Positions 8,372-16,852 of a stretch of DNA of 64,000 nucleotides are shown here, piece after piece. The stretch comes from Haloarchaeobius amylolyticus (GTDB lineage Archaea; Halobacteriota; Halobacteria; Halobacteriales; Natrialbaceae). Where the stretch lies: assembly GCF_026616195.1 (NCBI RefSeq), contig NZ_JANHDH010000003.1:248001-312000 (forward strand), written 5' to 3'. Below the pieces are notes generated by a model. That model worked only from the letters and a program-made list of their open reading frames with translations, had not been told where the DNA came from and did no database searches. The translations under genes and the position numbers were made by a program. Every line of letters starts with the position of its first letter. The stretch's first letter is position 1.

Positions 8372-9769
8372 ATGCCAACCAAAGCTACCGTCTACCGGGC
8401 ACTCATCGCCTCACCAGCCGACGTACAGGAGGAACGCAACGCGACCAGGGAGGTTATCATGCAGTGGAACGCCGCGCACTCGCGCCAGCAGGGCGTCTAC
8501 ATCGAGCCGGTGCTCTACGAGACCCACGTCGCGAAGGACCTCGGCGACTCGCCCCAGGACATCATCGGCCGACAGCTGTACGACCACTGCGACCTCGTCA
8601 TCGGCGTCTTCTGGAGCCGCATCGGGACCGCGACCGAGAACGCCGAGGGCGGGGCCGTCGAGGAGGTCGAAACGTTAGCCTTCGACGAGGGCAAGCCCGG
8701 CATCGTCGGCTTCTCCCAGCGCGACATCCCCCGGGACCAGCTCGACGTCGAGCAGATACAGAAGCTCGAGCGCTTCCAAGAGAAGTGCCGGAACGAGGGG
8801 CTGTTCTTCACGTACCAGACGACGGAGGAGTTCAAGAACCAGTTGAGCCAGGAGCTGGCGAACACGATGAACCACCTCCTGGAACAGGAGACCGAGGGGA
8901 GCTTCACGAAGAAGTCGAAGCAGGACGCCGAGGCCAGCGAGTACGACCCCGAGGTCGACCACGGACGCCTTCAGCTCTCCTCGGACACCCACAAACAGCA
9001 GGACCTCGACGCCCTCGACGACGTGCTGGCGCACTTCGAGGACTCAGACATCGAACCCCCGTATCGGGTGCTCGACGCTGGCTGTGGCTACGGGACGGTC
9101 ACGCAGGACCGCTTCGGCCACGACGACCGATTCGACGTGCTCGCCATCGACAGGGTCCCGAACGTGCTGAGCATCGCCCGCGGCGAGTACGACGCCCCGA
9201 ACATCGAGTACCGCCAGCTGGACGTCAACGACCTCGAATCCGCCGACATCGGGACCTTCGACCTCGTGGTCGCGACCTACCTCTTCCACCACCTCGAGAA
9301 CCAGGAACCCGTGCTCTCGATGCTGTGGGAGCGCGTCCGCGAGGACGGTGCCCTCTTCGTCCGGAGCTGCGAGGACGGCCAGCACATCCACTACCCGCCC
9401 GACGAGGACATGGACTGGCTGGTCGAGGTGACCGACGATATCAAGGGCAGCAGCGACCGGACCCACGGCCGCCGGCTCTACACACACCTGAAGCGCCTCC
9501 GACCCGAGCCCGACGAGATCCAGCTCGACCTCCGGAACTACCACACCGCGGGCAAGGACCGGGACGAACGCGAGCAGTACTGGGACGTGTTCCACTCCAA
9601 CCGGCTTCACTACGCGGAGGTGCTGGCGAAGCGGCCGGACGCGACCGCACAGGACGAGGAACTCTACGAGACGATGCGCAAGCGCTTCGACCGCCTCGAA
9701 CAGAAGTTCACCGACAACGATGCCTTCCTCGATGCGAAGAGCGTCCCGCTGACGGTCGCCTACAGGTGA
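8372..9769 (+). CDS. DUF4062 domain fused to a SAM-dependent methyltransferase
   Basis: This is a 465-residue fusion. The N-terminal part (about residues 6-170; RALIASPADVQEERN, CDLVIGVFWSRIG) is DUF4062, a Rossmann-like domain common in nucleotide-linked conflict proteins. After a charged linker comes a class I methyltransferase (about 230-345) with motif I VLDAGCGYGTV, the acidic VLAID strand end and the LVVATYLFHHLE motif. The target is unknown. It follows the RyR gene after 7 bases and is probably co-transcribed. A promoter for the TIR gene lies after its stop. Confidence 0.75.
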   Translation: MPTKATVYRALIASPADVQEERNATREVIMQWNAAHSRQQGVYIEPVLYETHVAKDLGDSPQDIIGRQLYDHCDLVIGVFWSRIGTATENAEGGAVEEVETLAFDEGKPGIVGFSQRDIPRDQLDVEQIQKLERFQEKCRNEGLFFTYQTTEEFKNQLSQELANTMNHLLEQETEGSFTKKSKQDAEASEYDPEVDHGRLQLSSDTHKQQDLDALDDVLAHFEDSDIEPPYRVLDAGCGYGTVTQDRFGHDDRFDVLAIDRVPNVLSIARGEYDAPNIEYRQLDVNDLESADIGTFDLVVATYLFHHLENQEPVLSMLWERVREDGALFVRSCEDGQHIHYPPDEDMDWLVEVTDDIKGSSDRTHGRRLYTHLKRLRPEPDEIQLDLRNYHTAGKDRDEREQYWDVFHSNRLHYAEVLAKRPDATAQDEELYETMRKRFDRLEQKFTDNDAFLDAKSVPLTVAYR

Positions 9770-9799
9770 CGGACGGCCAGGGTCCAGCGAATGATTGGA

Positions 9800-9805
9800 T
9801 TTTAT
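9800..9805 (+). promoter_or_regulatory. TATA-like element of the TIR gene
   Basis: TTTTAT lies 28-33 bases upstream of the ATG at 9833, inside the 63-base gap after the methyltransferase gene. The TIR gene may thus have its own leaderless transcript in addition to readthrough. Confidence 0.45.
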
Positions 9806-9832
9806 GGACGAAAAGCCAGAACGAGTGACACG

Positions 9833-10900
9833 ATGGACAGGGACGTCTTCCTGAGCCACTCGTCGGAGGACGCCGACGTGGCGACGGACATCTGCCAGGG
9901 GCTGGAAGCGAGGGGTATCGACGTGTGGATGGCGCCGCGCGACATCCCGGGTGGGAAGGAATGGACGGCCGCGATACTGGACGGCATCGATTCGTGCGAG
10001 GGCATCGTGTTCCTCTCGAGCGAACACGCCTACGACTCGGCACAGACGAAGCGAGAGATACAGCACGCGTCCGACGACAAACCCATCATCCCGGTCCGAC
10101 TGGACGACACCAGCGCGCCGGCGCACTTCCGGTTCTACCTGTCGCACATCCAGTGGATCGAGGCCGGTCAGTCGCCGGACGAGGAGGTGTACGAGGAACT
10201 CGCGGACGCCGTGGTCGAAGCATGTGCTGATGTGACACGAAGCCTGCCCGAGGACTCGGCAGCCGACGACGACAGCAGCGGCGAAGATGACGAGACGGAA
10301 GCCGGCAGCGAGGAAGAGGATCCGAGTCCCGACATCGACCCTGCGGAACTGCGGGAACTCGTCGAGATCCTCGACGCAGAGCAGGCACACATCGCCGACG
10401 AGGTCGCGAACGCGATGGAGCGACAGCTCGGTGAGACACCGATAGACCTCCGGTCGCGGAGCCGCGAGTTCGTGGCGGACCTGCGTGCGGAACTGGAAGC
10501 CATCGACGTGGAGGACGGGTCTGGCGGAGACGGTCTCCTCACGCAATCCACGACCGACGCGGAGACACTCGACGGCTACGTCGTCACGTTCTCCGTCGAC
10601 GGAGACGCGGTGAAGACGATGAGTGGCCAGAACCAGAGCGAGGCGATGCGGCAGGCGACCGACTACCTCATCCGGAAGCATGGGCTGGTCGAGGCGGTCG
10701 ATGAGATCCCGTGGGTGCCCGGCAACAAGAAGGCGATACTGAACAACTCCACCGAGTGGGAGCACGCCGTCACCCAGTACTACGAACTCGAGTCCGGCTA
10801 CTACCTGGACACGAAGCTCAGCAAGCGCGGGAAGCAACGCGAGTTGGAGCGCATGGCTGACCGCTGTGACCTGTCCGTCTCGTTCACCGGCGAGTGGTGA
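9833..10900 (+). CDS. TIR domain protein with C-terminal domain of unknown function
   Basis: Residues 1-140 form a TIR domain: VFLSHSSEDADVA, then GIDVWMAPRDIPGG, then IVFLSSEHAYDSAQTKREI. E75 in the last motif is in the position of the catalytic glutamate of NAD-consuming TIR enzymes. An acidic linker (about 148-175) and a helical segment lead to a C-terminal domain (about 245-355; GYVVTFSVDG, QSEAMRQATDYLI, YYLDTKLSKRGKQRELERMADRC) that I cannot name. NADase or cyclase activity is expected from the family but not shown. It is the third gene of the RyR/DUF4062/TIR set. An in-frame start at 9791 would overlap the TATA element and is disfavoured. Confidence 0.82.
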   Translation: MDRDVFLSHSSEDADVATDICQGLEARGIDVWMAPRDIPGGKEWTAAILDGIDSCEGIVFLSSEHAYDSAQTKREIQHASDDKPIIPVRLDDTSAPAHFRFYLSHIQWIEAGQSPDEEVYEELADAVVEACADVTRSLPEDSAADDDSSGEDDETEAGSEEEDPSPDIDPAELRELVEILDAEQAHIADEVANAMERQLGETPIDLRSRSREFVADLRAELEAIDVEDGSGGDGLLTQSTTDAETLDGYVVTFSVDGDAVKTMSGQNQSEAMRQATDYLIRKHGLVEAVDEIPWVPGNKKAILNNSTEWEHAVTQYYELESGYYLDTKLSKRGKQRELERMADRCDLSVSFTGEW

Positions 10901-10962
10901 CGACTCCGTCGGGACCTGACTGAAACTGCCCCGACGTCGGTCGCAATCGTCCGGGAGGACAG

Positions 10963-11700
10963 TTACTCGCCGCCGAAGAGCCGGAGGAGTCTCTCCCGGT
11001 ACAGGTACCCGAACAGACTCGCGATTACCAGGACGAGCGCGACCACGAACGCGGCGCCGAAGTGCCGCGTCCCCAGCAGGTACCCGAAGACGTTGACGAG
11101 GAAGAACGCCGGTGCCCGACCGACCACGGCGATGACGACCAGTTGCCAGAGGGGGACCTTCGTGAGCCCCCCGGCGAAGCAGATGACGTCGTCGGGCAGC
11201 CCCGGGACGAGGAACAGCAGGAAGAGCGTGGGGCGGGCGTACTCGTCACTGACGGCGTCGAACCACGCGAGGGCGTCGTCGTCGACGATGGTTTCGACGT
11301 ACCCACGCCCGAACCGACGCGACAGCCAGAACGCGACCGCACTCCCGATGGTGACACCGAGCATGTTGTAGAGCGTCCCCCACCAGACGCCGAAGAGGTA
11401 GCCCGCGACGATGGCCAGCACCTGGCCGGGCACGGGCGCAGCGACCACCTGCACCGCCTGCAGCAACACGAGGACGACCGGTGCGAGGATACCGTAACCG
11501 CGGATGAACTCGCGTAACGCCTCGGGCTCAGTCAGGAACGAGAGATAGCGCTGGACGAGGATGGTCGCGGCGACGAAGAGCACTGCGACCACGAGGGCGT
11601 GGAGGAGGAACCGGCGACGGCTCCGGGGAGAGCTGAACACCTTCGTGTCGCCGAGCCGGGACCGTGCTCGTTCGAGGGGGCCGGTCATGGATTCGGACAT
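10963..11700 (-). CDS. TVP38/TMEM64 (VTT/DedA-like) membrane protein
   Basis: A 245-residue protein with about six hydrophobic segments and the VTT-domain features APVPGQVLAIVAGYLFG and LVPGLPDDVICFAGGLT. The family includes lipid scramblase-like membrane proteins; the archaeal role is unclear. The ATG at 11700 begins a short polar N-terminus before the first helix. It is transcribed divergently from coaD and marks the return to ordinary chromosome after the island. Confidence 0.82.
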   Translation of the reverse strand: MSESMTGPLERARSRLGDTKVFSSPRSRRRFLLHALVVAVLFVAATILVQRYLSFLTEPEALREFIRGYGILAPVVLVLLQAVQVVAAPVPGQVLAIVAGYLFGVWWGTLYNMLGVTIGSAVAFWLSRRFGRGYVETIVDDDALAWFDAVSDEYARPTLFLLFLVPGLPDDVICFAGGLTKVPLWQLVVIAVVGRAPAFFLVNVFGYLLGTRHFGAAFVVALVLVIASLFGYLYRERLLRLFGGE

Positions 11701-12010
11701 GGCTGAACGAAGATGGTCGAGAGCTGCTGTTCGGACCGTGCGTCCGCCGGGAGGGTACCGTCGACCATCGCCGGACAGTCGAGAGTCAGTACCACAGCGC
11801 CGCCCGACCGTGACATGGTGCCCCCGACGACCGCGGGCCGTATAATTACCCCGATTACCTCGGCCGGAGTAGAATATCACTCGTACCGATATGTATGTCA
11901 TTCGTGAGACTTCAGGTACCGTCCAGACGTATCGCGGACAGGATTCTTCCATGGGCGGAACAGTCGCCGCGACCCTGCAAATTACATCACGTGGCCTCCC
12001 AGAAGACGAC
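11701..12010. promoter_or_regulatory. Divergent intergenic region TVP38 / coaD
   Basis: This 310-base region holds no supported gene. CAAATTACA at 11978-11986 is a good TATA-like element 25-33 bases before the coaD ATG. TATAATTACC at 11841-11850 could serve the minus strand, which would give the TVP38 mRNA a leader of over 100 bases. Confidence 0.4.
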
Positions 12011-12529
12011 ATGAGCCAGTCAGACCGGATCGCGATGCTCGGTGGGACCTTCACCCCGATCCACAACGGGCATCGTGCCCTCCTGCACAAGGCGTTCCAG
12101 ACGGCGAGCCACGACGGCCCGGGTGACGGCCGAGTCATCGTCGGACTCGCCGCCACGTCCCTCGCGAAGCAGACACGGAGCGACCCGGAACACGTCGCGA
12201 TGCTCGGGTCGTTCGAGGACCGCCGGGCGGACCTCGATGCCGAGCTCGACCGCATGGACGACGCCTACAGCGCACGCTACGAGATCATTCGACTGGAGGA
12301 CGCCCACGGCCCGGCGACGAGCCGCGAGGACCTCGACGCAATCGTCGTCTCACCGGAGGCGAAGGCACAGCGGCGGGCGTACGAACTGAACCAGGAACGG
12401 CTGGATGCTGGCCTGCGACCGGTCGAGATACACACGCCACCCTTCGTCACGGCCGAAGACGGGTCGCGGATCAGCAGCACGCGGATCCGGAACGGTGAGA
12501 TCGATGAACACGGGCGTCTCCTCGAGTGA
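12011..12529 (+). CDS. coaD: Phosphopantetheine adenylyltransferase (archaeal type)
   Basis: This cytosolic enzyme transfers AMP from ATP to 4'-phosphopantetheine in coenzyme A synthesis. The 172-residue protein has the nucleotidyltransferase motif GGTFTPIHNGH (residues 11-21) and the C-terminal ISSTRIRNGEI motif, both diagnostic of the family. The ATG at 12011 is placed right before the first beta strand and about 30 bases after a TATA-like element; in-frame codons further upstream have no conserved sequence. Confidence 0.93.
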   Translation: MSQSDRIAMLGGTFTPIHNGHRALLHKAFQTASHDGPGDGRVIVGLAATSLAKQTRSDPEHVAMLGSFEDRRADLDAELDRMDDAYSARYEIIRLEDAHGPATSREDLDAIVVSPEAKAQRRAYELNQERLDAGLRPVEIHTPPFVTAEDGSRISSTRIRNGEIDEHGRLLE

Positions 12530-12652
12530 GCGGTGAGACGACGCCAGGGTGGGACTGCCTGTCACCGGACAGCCGGGGTAGCCCCGCTCGTAATTATCGG
12601 GTTCTGAGAAATAACTGGTGTCTACAAGCGTATCTATCTCGAATATTCCCGT

Positions 12653-13075
12653 ATGTACGACAGGATTCTGGTCGCGACCGACGGCAGCGCCGACGCGAAC
12701 CGCGCCGCGACACACGCGCTCGAACAGGCCGAACGACACGGTGCGGAGCTGCACGCGCTGTTCGTGGTCGACACCGACCGGTACGCCGAACCCGCACTGA
12801 GCAGCACCGAACTCGACACCACCGAGATCGAGGACTGGGGCGGTGAGCAACTCGACGAGATCGTCGACCGCGGTGAACAGCTCGGTCTCACCGTGACGAC
12901 CCGGTGCTGTCACGGCAAGCCCTACGTCGAGATCATCAACTACGCCGACGAGGTCGACGCCGACCTCATCGTCCTCGGCTACCACGGACACTCCCACACC
13001 GAGACCGAACAGATCGGGAGCGTGACCGACCGCGTCGTCCAGAACGCGGGACGACCGGTACTGATCGCAACCTGA
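12653..13075 (+). CDS. Universal stress protein (UspA family)
   Basis: The 140-residue single Usp domain begins MYDRILVATDGSADANRA and ends with the nucleotide-binding signature LGYHGHSHTETEQIGSVTDRVV, in which GxHGH and GS contact ATP in relatives. It is one of three Usp genes in this window, and lies beside a cation/proton antiporter, a frequent haloarchaeal pairing. The specific role is unknown. Confidence 0.9.
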   Translation: MYDRILVATDGSADANRAATHALEQAERHGAELHALFVVDTDRYAEPALSSTELDTTEIEDWGGEQLDEIVDRGEQLGLTVTTRCCHGKPYVEIINYADEVDADLIVLGYHGHSHTETEQIGSVTDRVVQNAGRPVLIAT

Positions 13076-13162
13076 GCCGGTAGCCGTTCCGGCTCTGGGT
13101 AGCCGGGACGAACCACCTCGCCGTCACGGTCGGTAGAGACACTCCTCTGGACTGCTCCGTTC

Positions 13163-15025
13163 TCAGGTGGTACAGTAGTCGATAGCGTCACGAACTGCCT
13201 CCCGCCGGCCGATGAACGTGAGGTGGTCGCCCTTCTCGATGCGGTCACTCGGATGGGGGAGCTGGTCGGATTCGTCCCGGCTCACCAGCGCCAGGTGACA
13301 GCCCTCGGGTAGTTCCTCCGTCAACCGGGACACGGACTTCCCGGCGTGTTCGTCGGAGGTGACCTCGATCTCCTGGACGTCGCCGTCCTCGTCGAGTTCC
13401 CGCATCCACTGGGAGATCCGGGGTCGCTCGATGACGTTGTCCATCGACCATGCGACGGACATCGACGTGGAGATTGGCTCGATGTCGATGTCGTCGAACG
13501 CGTCGAGGTTCGACGGCTCGTTCACCCGGGCGACGACGTCCTCGACGCCGTACGTGTTCCGCGCGATCTGCCCGACGAGGAGGTTCACGTCGTCGTCTTT
13601 CGTGGCTATCGCGACGGTCTTCGCGTTGTCGATGCCGGCCCGTTCCAGGACCTGCTGGTCGGTTCCGTCGCCACGGTGCACCGTGTGCCCCTCTCGACGC
13701 AGGTCCTCGACCACCGCCTGGTCCTGCTCGATGATGACGACCTCCTCGCCTCGATTCTCCAGCCGGTCGGCCAGTTCTTTCCCGACTCGTCCACCGCCGA
13801 CGATGAGCACACGCATCGGTATCACGTCGAGCACCTGTGCGATGTGACGGGCCAGCCCCCCTTCAAACACGACGGTCACGAAGATGACGAGGAAGACCGT
13901 ACCGACCAGCGTCGTCGCCGCGGGCGAGGGCTGGAGTTCGAGCGCGAACAGCGTCGCGACGCTCGCAGGGATGATGCCGCGGGGCCCGAGCGCACTGACG
14001 AACAGTCGTTCGCGGAGGGTCAGTCGGTCGCCGACGGTGCTGAGGAGTACGGCAGCCGGGCGGATGATGGCCGCGATGGCGACCACGGCGACGAGGCCGC
14101 CGAGACCCAGGTCGAGCAGGTCCTGGAGCGAGAGCAGGGACGCGAGCGTGATGAACACGAACGAGATGACGAGGACGGAGACGTCGCCCTTGAACTGCTC
14201 GATGGTGTCCCGGTAGGGGATGTCCGTGTTGCCGAGGATGAACCCGCCGGTGGCGACGGCCGCGATGCCAGCCTCCGACGCGCCGAACCGGGCGCCGAGG
14301 ACCTCCGCGATGCCGTACATCGCGAGCGAGGAGACGAGGACCATGAGGCGAGCGTTCTGGGGTGCGTTCTCGACCGCCTGTCTCCCGTGTCGCAGGACGT
14401 ACCACAGCACCCCTGCGACCGCGGCGCCGACCAGCAGTCCGAGGCCGAACCGGAGGACGAACTCCCAGACGAGCGTCGGCAGCCCCCGTGACTCCAGCAG
14501 GACGTACTCGAACGTGACGATGGCGAGGATGGCCGCCGTCACGTCGTTGACGACGCCCTCCGTCTCGAGCGTCGACGCGACCCGTTCGCGGACGGGGACG
14601 ACGCTCATGATGGGGGTGATGACGGTCGGGCCGGTCGCGACGAGGAGCGACCCGATGAGGAACGCGAGGTCCCACGGCGTCCCGAGGACGTAATGGACGA
14701 CCACGGCCGTCCCGACGAGCGACCCGACCGCACCGAGGGTGACCAGCCGGATGGTCTCGCGCTGTGCGGACCGGATACGGTCGAGGTGCAGGTGGAACGC
14801 CCCCTCGAACACGATGATCGCCACGGCCAGCCCGACGATGGCCTGGAGCGCGTCCCCGAAGATAGAGGGCGTGATGAGGCCGAGCCCCTCCGGCCCGACG
14901 AGGACGCCAGAGAGGATGAGGAAGACGACGCTCGGAATCCGCAGTCGGTCCGCGAGGACCTGTGCGGCGACGCCCAGGCCCATGATGGTCACGACGATCT
15001 GGATGAGGTCGACTGCAGCACTCAT
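13163..15025 (-). CDS. Cation/proton antiporter with C-terminal TrkA-N and TrkA-C domains
   Basis: A 620-residue protein. Residues 1-390 contain about a dozen hydrophobic helices of the CPA (Na+/H+ or K+/H+) exchanger fold. A TrkA-N Rossmann domain follows (VLIVGGGRVGKELADRLENRG, then HTVHRGDGTDQ), and a TrkA-C domain closes the protein (EIEVTSDEHAGKSVSRL, then DHLTFIGR). The RCK tail would gate exchange with NAD(H) or another nucleotide. The ATG at 15025 is chosen over an upstream one at 15058 because it directly precedes the first helix. Ion specificity cannot be read from the sequence. Confidence 0.87.
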   Translation of the reverse strand: MSAAVDLIQIVVTIMGLGVAAQVLADRLRIPSVVFLILSGVLVGPEGLGLITPSIFGDALQAIVGLAVAIIVFEGAFHLHLDRIRSAQRETIRLVTLGAVGSLVGTAVVVHYVLGTPWDLAFLIGSLLVATGPTVITPIMSVVPVRERVASTLETEGVVNDVTAAILAIVTFEYVLLESRGLPTLVWEFVLRFGLGLLVGAAVAGVLWYVLRHGRQAVENAPQNARLMVLVSSLAMYGIAEVLGARFGASEAGIAAVATGGFILGNTDIPYRDTIEQFKGDVSVLVISFVFITLASLLSLQDLLDLGLGGLVAVVAIAAIIRPAAVLLSTVGDRLTLRERLFVSALGPRGIIPASVATLFALELQPSPAATTLVGTVFLVIFVTVVFEGGLARHIAQVLDVIPMRVLIVGGGRVGKELADRLENRGEEVVIIEQDQAVVEDLRREGHTVHRGDGTDQQVLERAGIDNAKTVAIATKDDDVNLLVGQIARNTYGVEDVVARVNEPSNLDAFDDIDIEPISTSMSVAWSMDNVIERPRISQWMRELDEDGDVQEIEVTSDEHAGKSVSRLTEELPEGCHLALVSRDESDQLPHPSDRIEKGDHLTFIGRREAVRDAIDYCTT

Positions 15026-15131
15026 GATGGGGGGCCCTTGAAAGACGAGAAACCGCACTCAGAAGCGTTCATGAGACTCGTGGCGTCGGCTACGGTGGTC
15101 CCACTCCTAAAGGTGCCTATCACGGCCAATC

Positions 15132-15308
15132 TTGGCCGACTGTGGCGGGACAGGCCAAGGCTCCCACCAGGAGTTCGCGAAGCAGTACGAGCAACACGTC
15201 GTGGCCACCCCACCCGAGACGGAGAACTGCCGTCACTGTGGGTGGCGACGCCGTACCGACGGCGCGACGATGGTGACGTACCACGAGTACCGGGGCGAAT
15301 CCCTCTGA
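15132..15308 (+). pseudogene. Possible remnant of a small zinc-ribbon protein
   Basis: A frame ending at 15306-15308 encodes about 58 residues, with DCGGTGQGSHQEFAKQYEQH near its beginning, ENCRHCGWRRRTDG in the middle and YHEYRGESL at the end. The two Cys-rich spots look like half-sites of a zinc ribbon. No good ATG is present (an in-frame TTG at 15132 and a stop at 15108-15110), so a decayed or partial gene is more likely than a live one. Confidence 0.35.
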
Positions 15309-15566
15309 CGACCAGTGAGATAATAAACCGAGTGCAGTTGCTATATTACACTGAGTGAGTATCTGTTGTATTATTGGACGATTTATCCCCTCAAACCGGC
15401 TCAGATGAGATTCTACTGGTCGCTATTTTGTTTATTCGCCAACTGAATCTAGCATATAAAGAAGCGCGAGAAACAGCTCTACAGTTTTCTACCTGGCCAC
15501 CTGGAACGTGTCTTGATAATCTCGGACCCGGAATCGGAGAAGCCGGGGGAGCGAACCCGGGGCCAG
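15309..15566. other. AT-richer intergenic segment
   Basis: The stretch from about 15318 to 15490 is distinctly lower in GC than the surrounding genes. I see no gene with haloarchaeal codon use; a 66-codon frame from 15374 is not convincing. It may be a scar of past insertion. Confidence 0.4.
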
Positions 15567-16730
15567 CTACCTGAGTGCCAGCCAGCCCACTGCCACACCG
15601 GTCAGCAGGAAACAGCCGATGAGGCTCGCGAACGCGACGGAGTAATCGAACTCGGTCGCGACGAAGCCGACGTACGACGGCCCGAGGCTACCGAGCGCGA
15701 AGTACGCCGTCCGGAGGGCGCCGAGGTCGCCGCCGACCGTGTCGCCGGCCAGCTGGCCCACGATGTGGACGTAGATGACGGGCCAGAACGTGGTGAGCCC
15801 GACCGCGAAGACGGCGAGGCCGACGACGACCAGGATTCGGGTGTCGGTGGCCACGAGCGTACTGAGCCCGACCACACTGAGGGCGGTGGTGGCTGCCGCG
15901 ACGTGCAGATGCGACCAGCGGTCGCCGAGTGCGCCAGCGACGGGCGTCGTCACCGTGCCGACGAGGAAGAGCCCGGCGAACCCGATGGTCGCCCAGAACT
16001 CCGAGAAGCCCTTCTCGAGGTGGAGGAACGTCGGGAGGAAGCTCGCGGTCCCCTGCCAGGCGAACAGCGTCAGGGCGGTGACCGCGATGAGTACGCCGGA
16101 CTGGGGAGTCCTGACGAGGCGCCTCGCCGTTTTCCGCAGTTCGAGGTCCACCGTCGAGACGGTGAGGGCCTGGCGGTTGATTCGGTGAAGGACGGCCATC
16201 ACGACACACAGCAACAGCGCGATGGGGAGGAACGCGGCCCGCCAGGTGGTGAAGGTGAGCACGACGGCTGCGAGTCCGGCAGAGAGGGTGCTCCCGAGGT
16301 TGACGGCAGCGTCCCTGATGCCGAAGGCGCGCCCGCGCTGCTCGTCGAAGAGGTCGCCGAGGAGGACCATCCCCGCGGGCTCGAAGGTGCCGTACCCCGC
16401 GCCGACGAGGGCCAAGCCCAGGACGAACTGCGGGAACGTGTTCGAGACGGCCAGCGAGAGGAACCCCGCGACGAGGAGCACCTGACTCAGGAGGAGGACG
16501 ACGGTCGAGGGCAGGTGGTCGGCGTACCGGCCGCCCGGATACTGGACCAGCGCGTTGGTCGCCCACAGGACGGAGATGGAGACGCCCGCGGTCGCAGGCG
16601 AGATGTCGAACGTCTCGATGATGGACGGCAACAACGGCGCGACGACGAGCACACCGGAGAGGGTGACGACGAGGCCGAGTGCGTGGAGCGATAGCTGGCG
16701 GCCGGCGTACCCCGAGATGACGTCTCTCAT
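15567..16730 (-). CDS. MFS transporter
   Basis: The 387-residue protein has about twelve hydrophobic helices and the MFS loop motif GGRYADHLPS after helix 2. It is a secondary carrier of the cytoplasmic membrane; the substrate is not evident. The ATG at 16730 is preferred to an in-frame codon at 16787 because it leads directly into MRDVISGYAGRQLSLHALG, and a TATA-like TATTCAAAC lies about 35 bases upstream. It is divergent from the EamA-type gene. Confidence 0.82.
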   Translation of the reverse strand: MRDVISGYAGRQLSLHALGLVVTLSGVLVVAPLLPSIIETFDISPATAGVSISVLWATNALVQYPGGRYADHLPSTVVLLLSQVLLVAGFLSLAVSNTFPQFVLGLALVGAGYGTFEPAGMVLLGDLFDEQRGRAFGIRDAAVNLGSTLSAGLAAVVLTFTTWRAAFLPIALLLCVVMAVLHRINRQALTVSTVDLELRKTARRLVRTPQSGVLIAVTALTLFAWQGTASFLPTFLHLEKGFSEFWATIGFAGLFLVGTVTTPVAGALGDRWSHLHVAAATTALSVVGLSTLVATDTRILVVVGLAVFAVGLTTFWPVIYVHIVGQLAGDTVGGDLGALRTAYFALGSLGPSYVGFVATEFDYSVAFASLIGCFLLTGVAVGWLALR

Positions 16731-16852
16731 GTCGGTCGTTGTGGAACGGTCGCAGGGTGGGTTTGAATAGCTTCGGTGTCCGGCCAAGTATTGCTGTCCC
16801 GGCCCCGGGGGAAATCGTTATTCGGCTCGCCCGAGTGTACCACGTACACGCA

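Larger units (their letters stand above)
2735..10900. mobile_element. Putative integrative island: TA cassettes, recombinase, RyR/TIR operon
   Basis: The left edge is taken at the first palindromic repeat. Inside are two toxin-antitoxin modules, two further repeat copies, a tyrosine recombinase and the RyR, DUF4062-methyltransferase and TIR genes. Flanking genes on both sides are ordinary chromosomal ones (CBS transporter; TVP38 protein, CoaD). The right edge is uncertain: no further repeat copy was found after 10900, so the element may end at the recombinase (6207) or have lost its right end. The boundaries are inferred. Confidence 0.4.

Noticed and set aside
9044-10837. 597-codon minus-strand open frame
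   Set aside because: It is antisense to the methyltransferase end and the TIR gene; no motif is recognisable, while both sense genes have clear domains.
15374-15574. 66-codon plus-strand frame in the AT-richer gap
   Set aside because: The start is weak, codon use is unlike the neighbours, and there is no recognisable motif.
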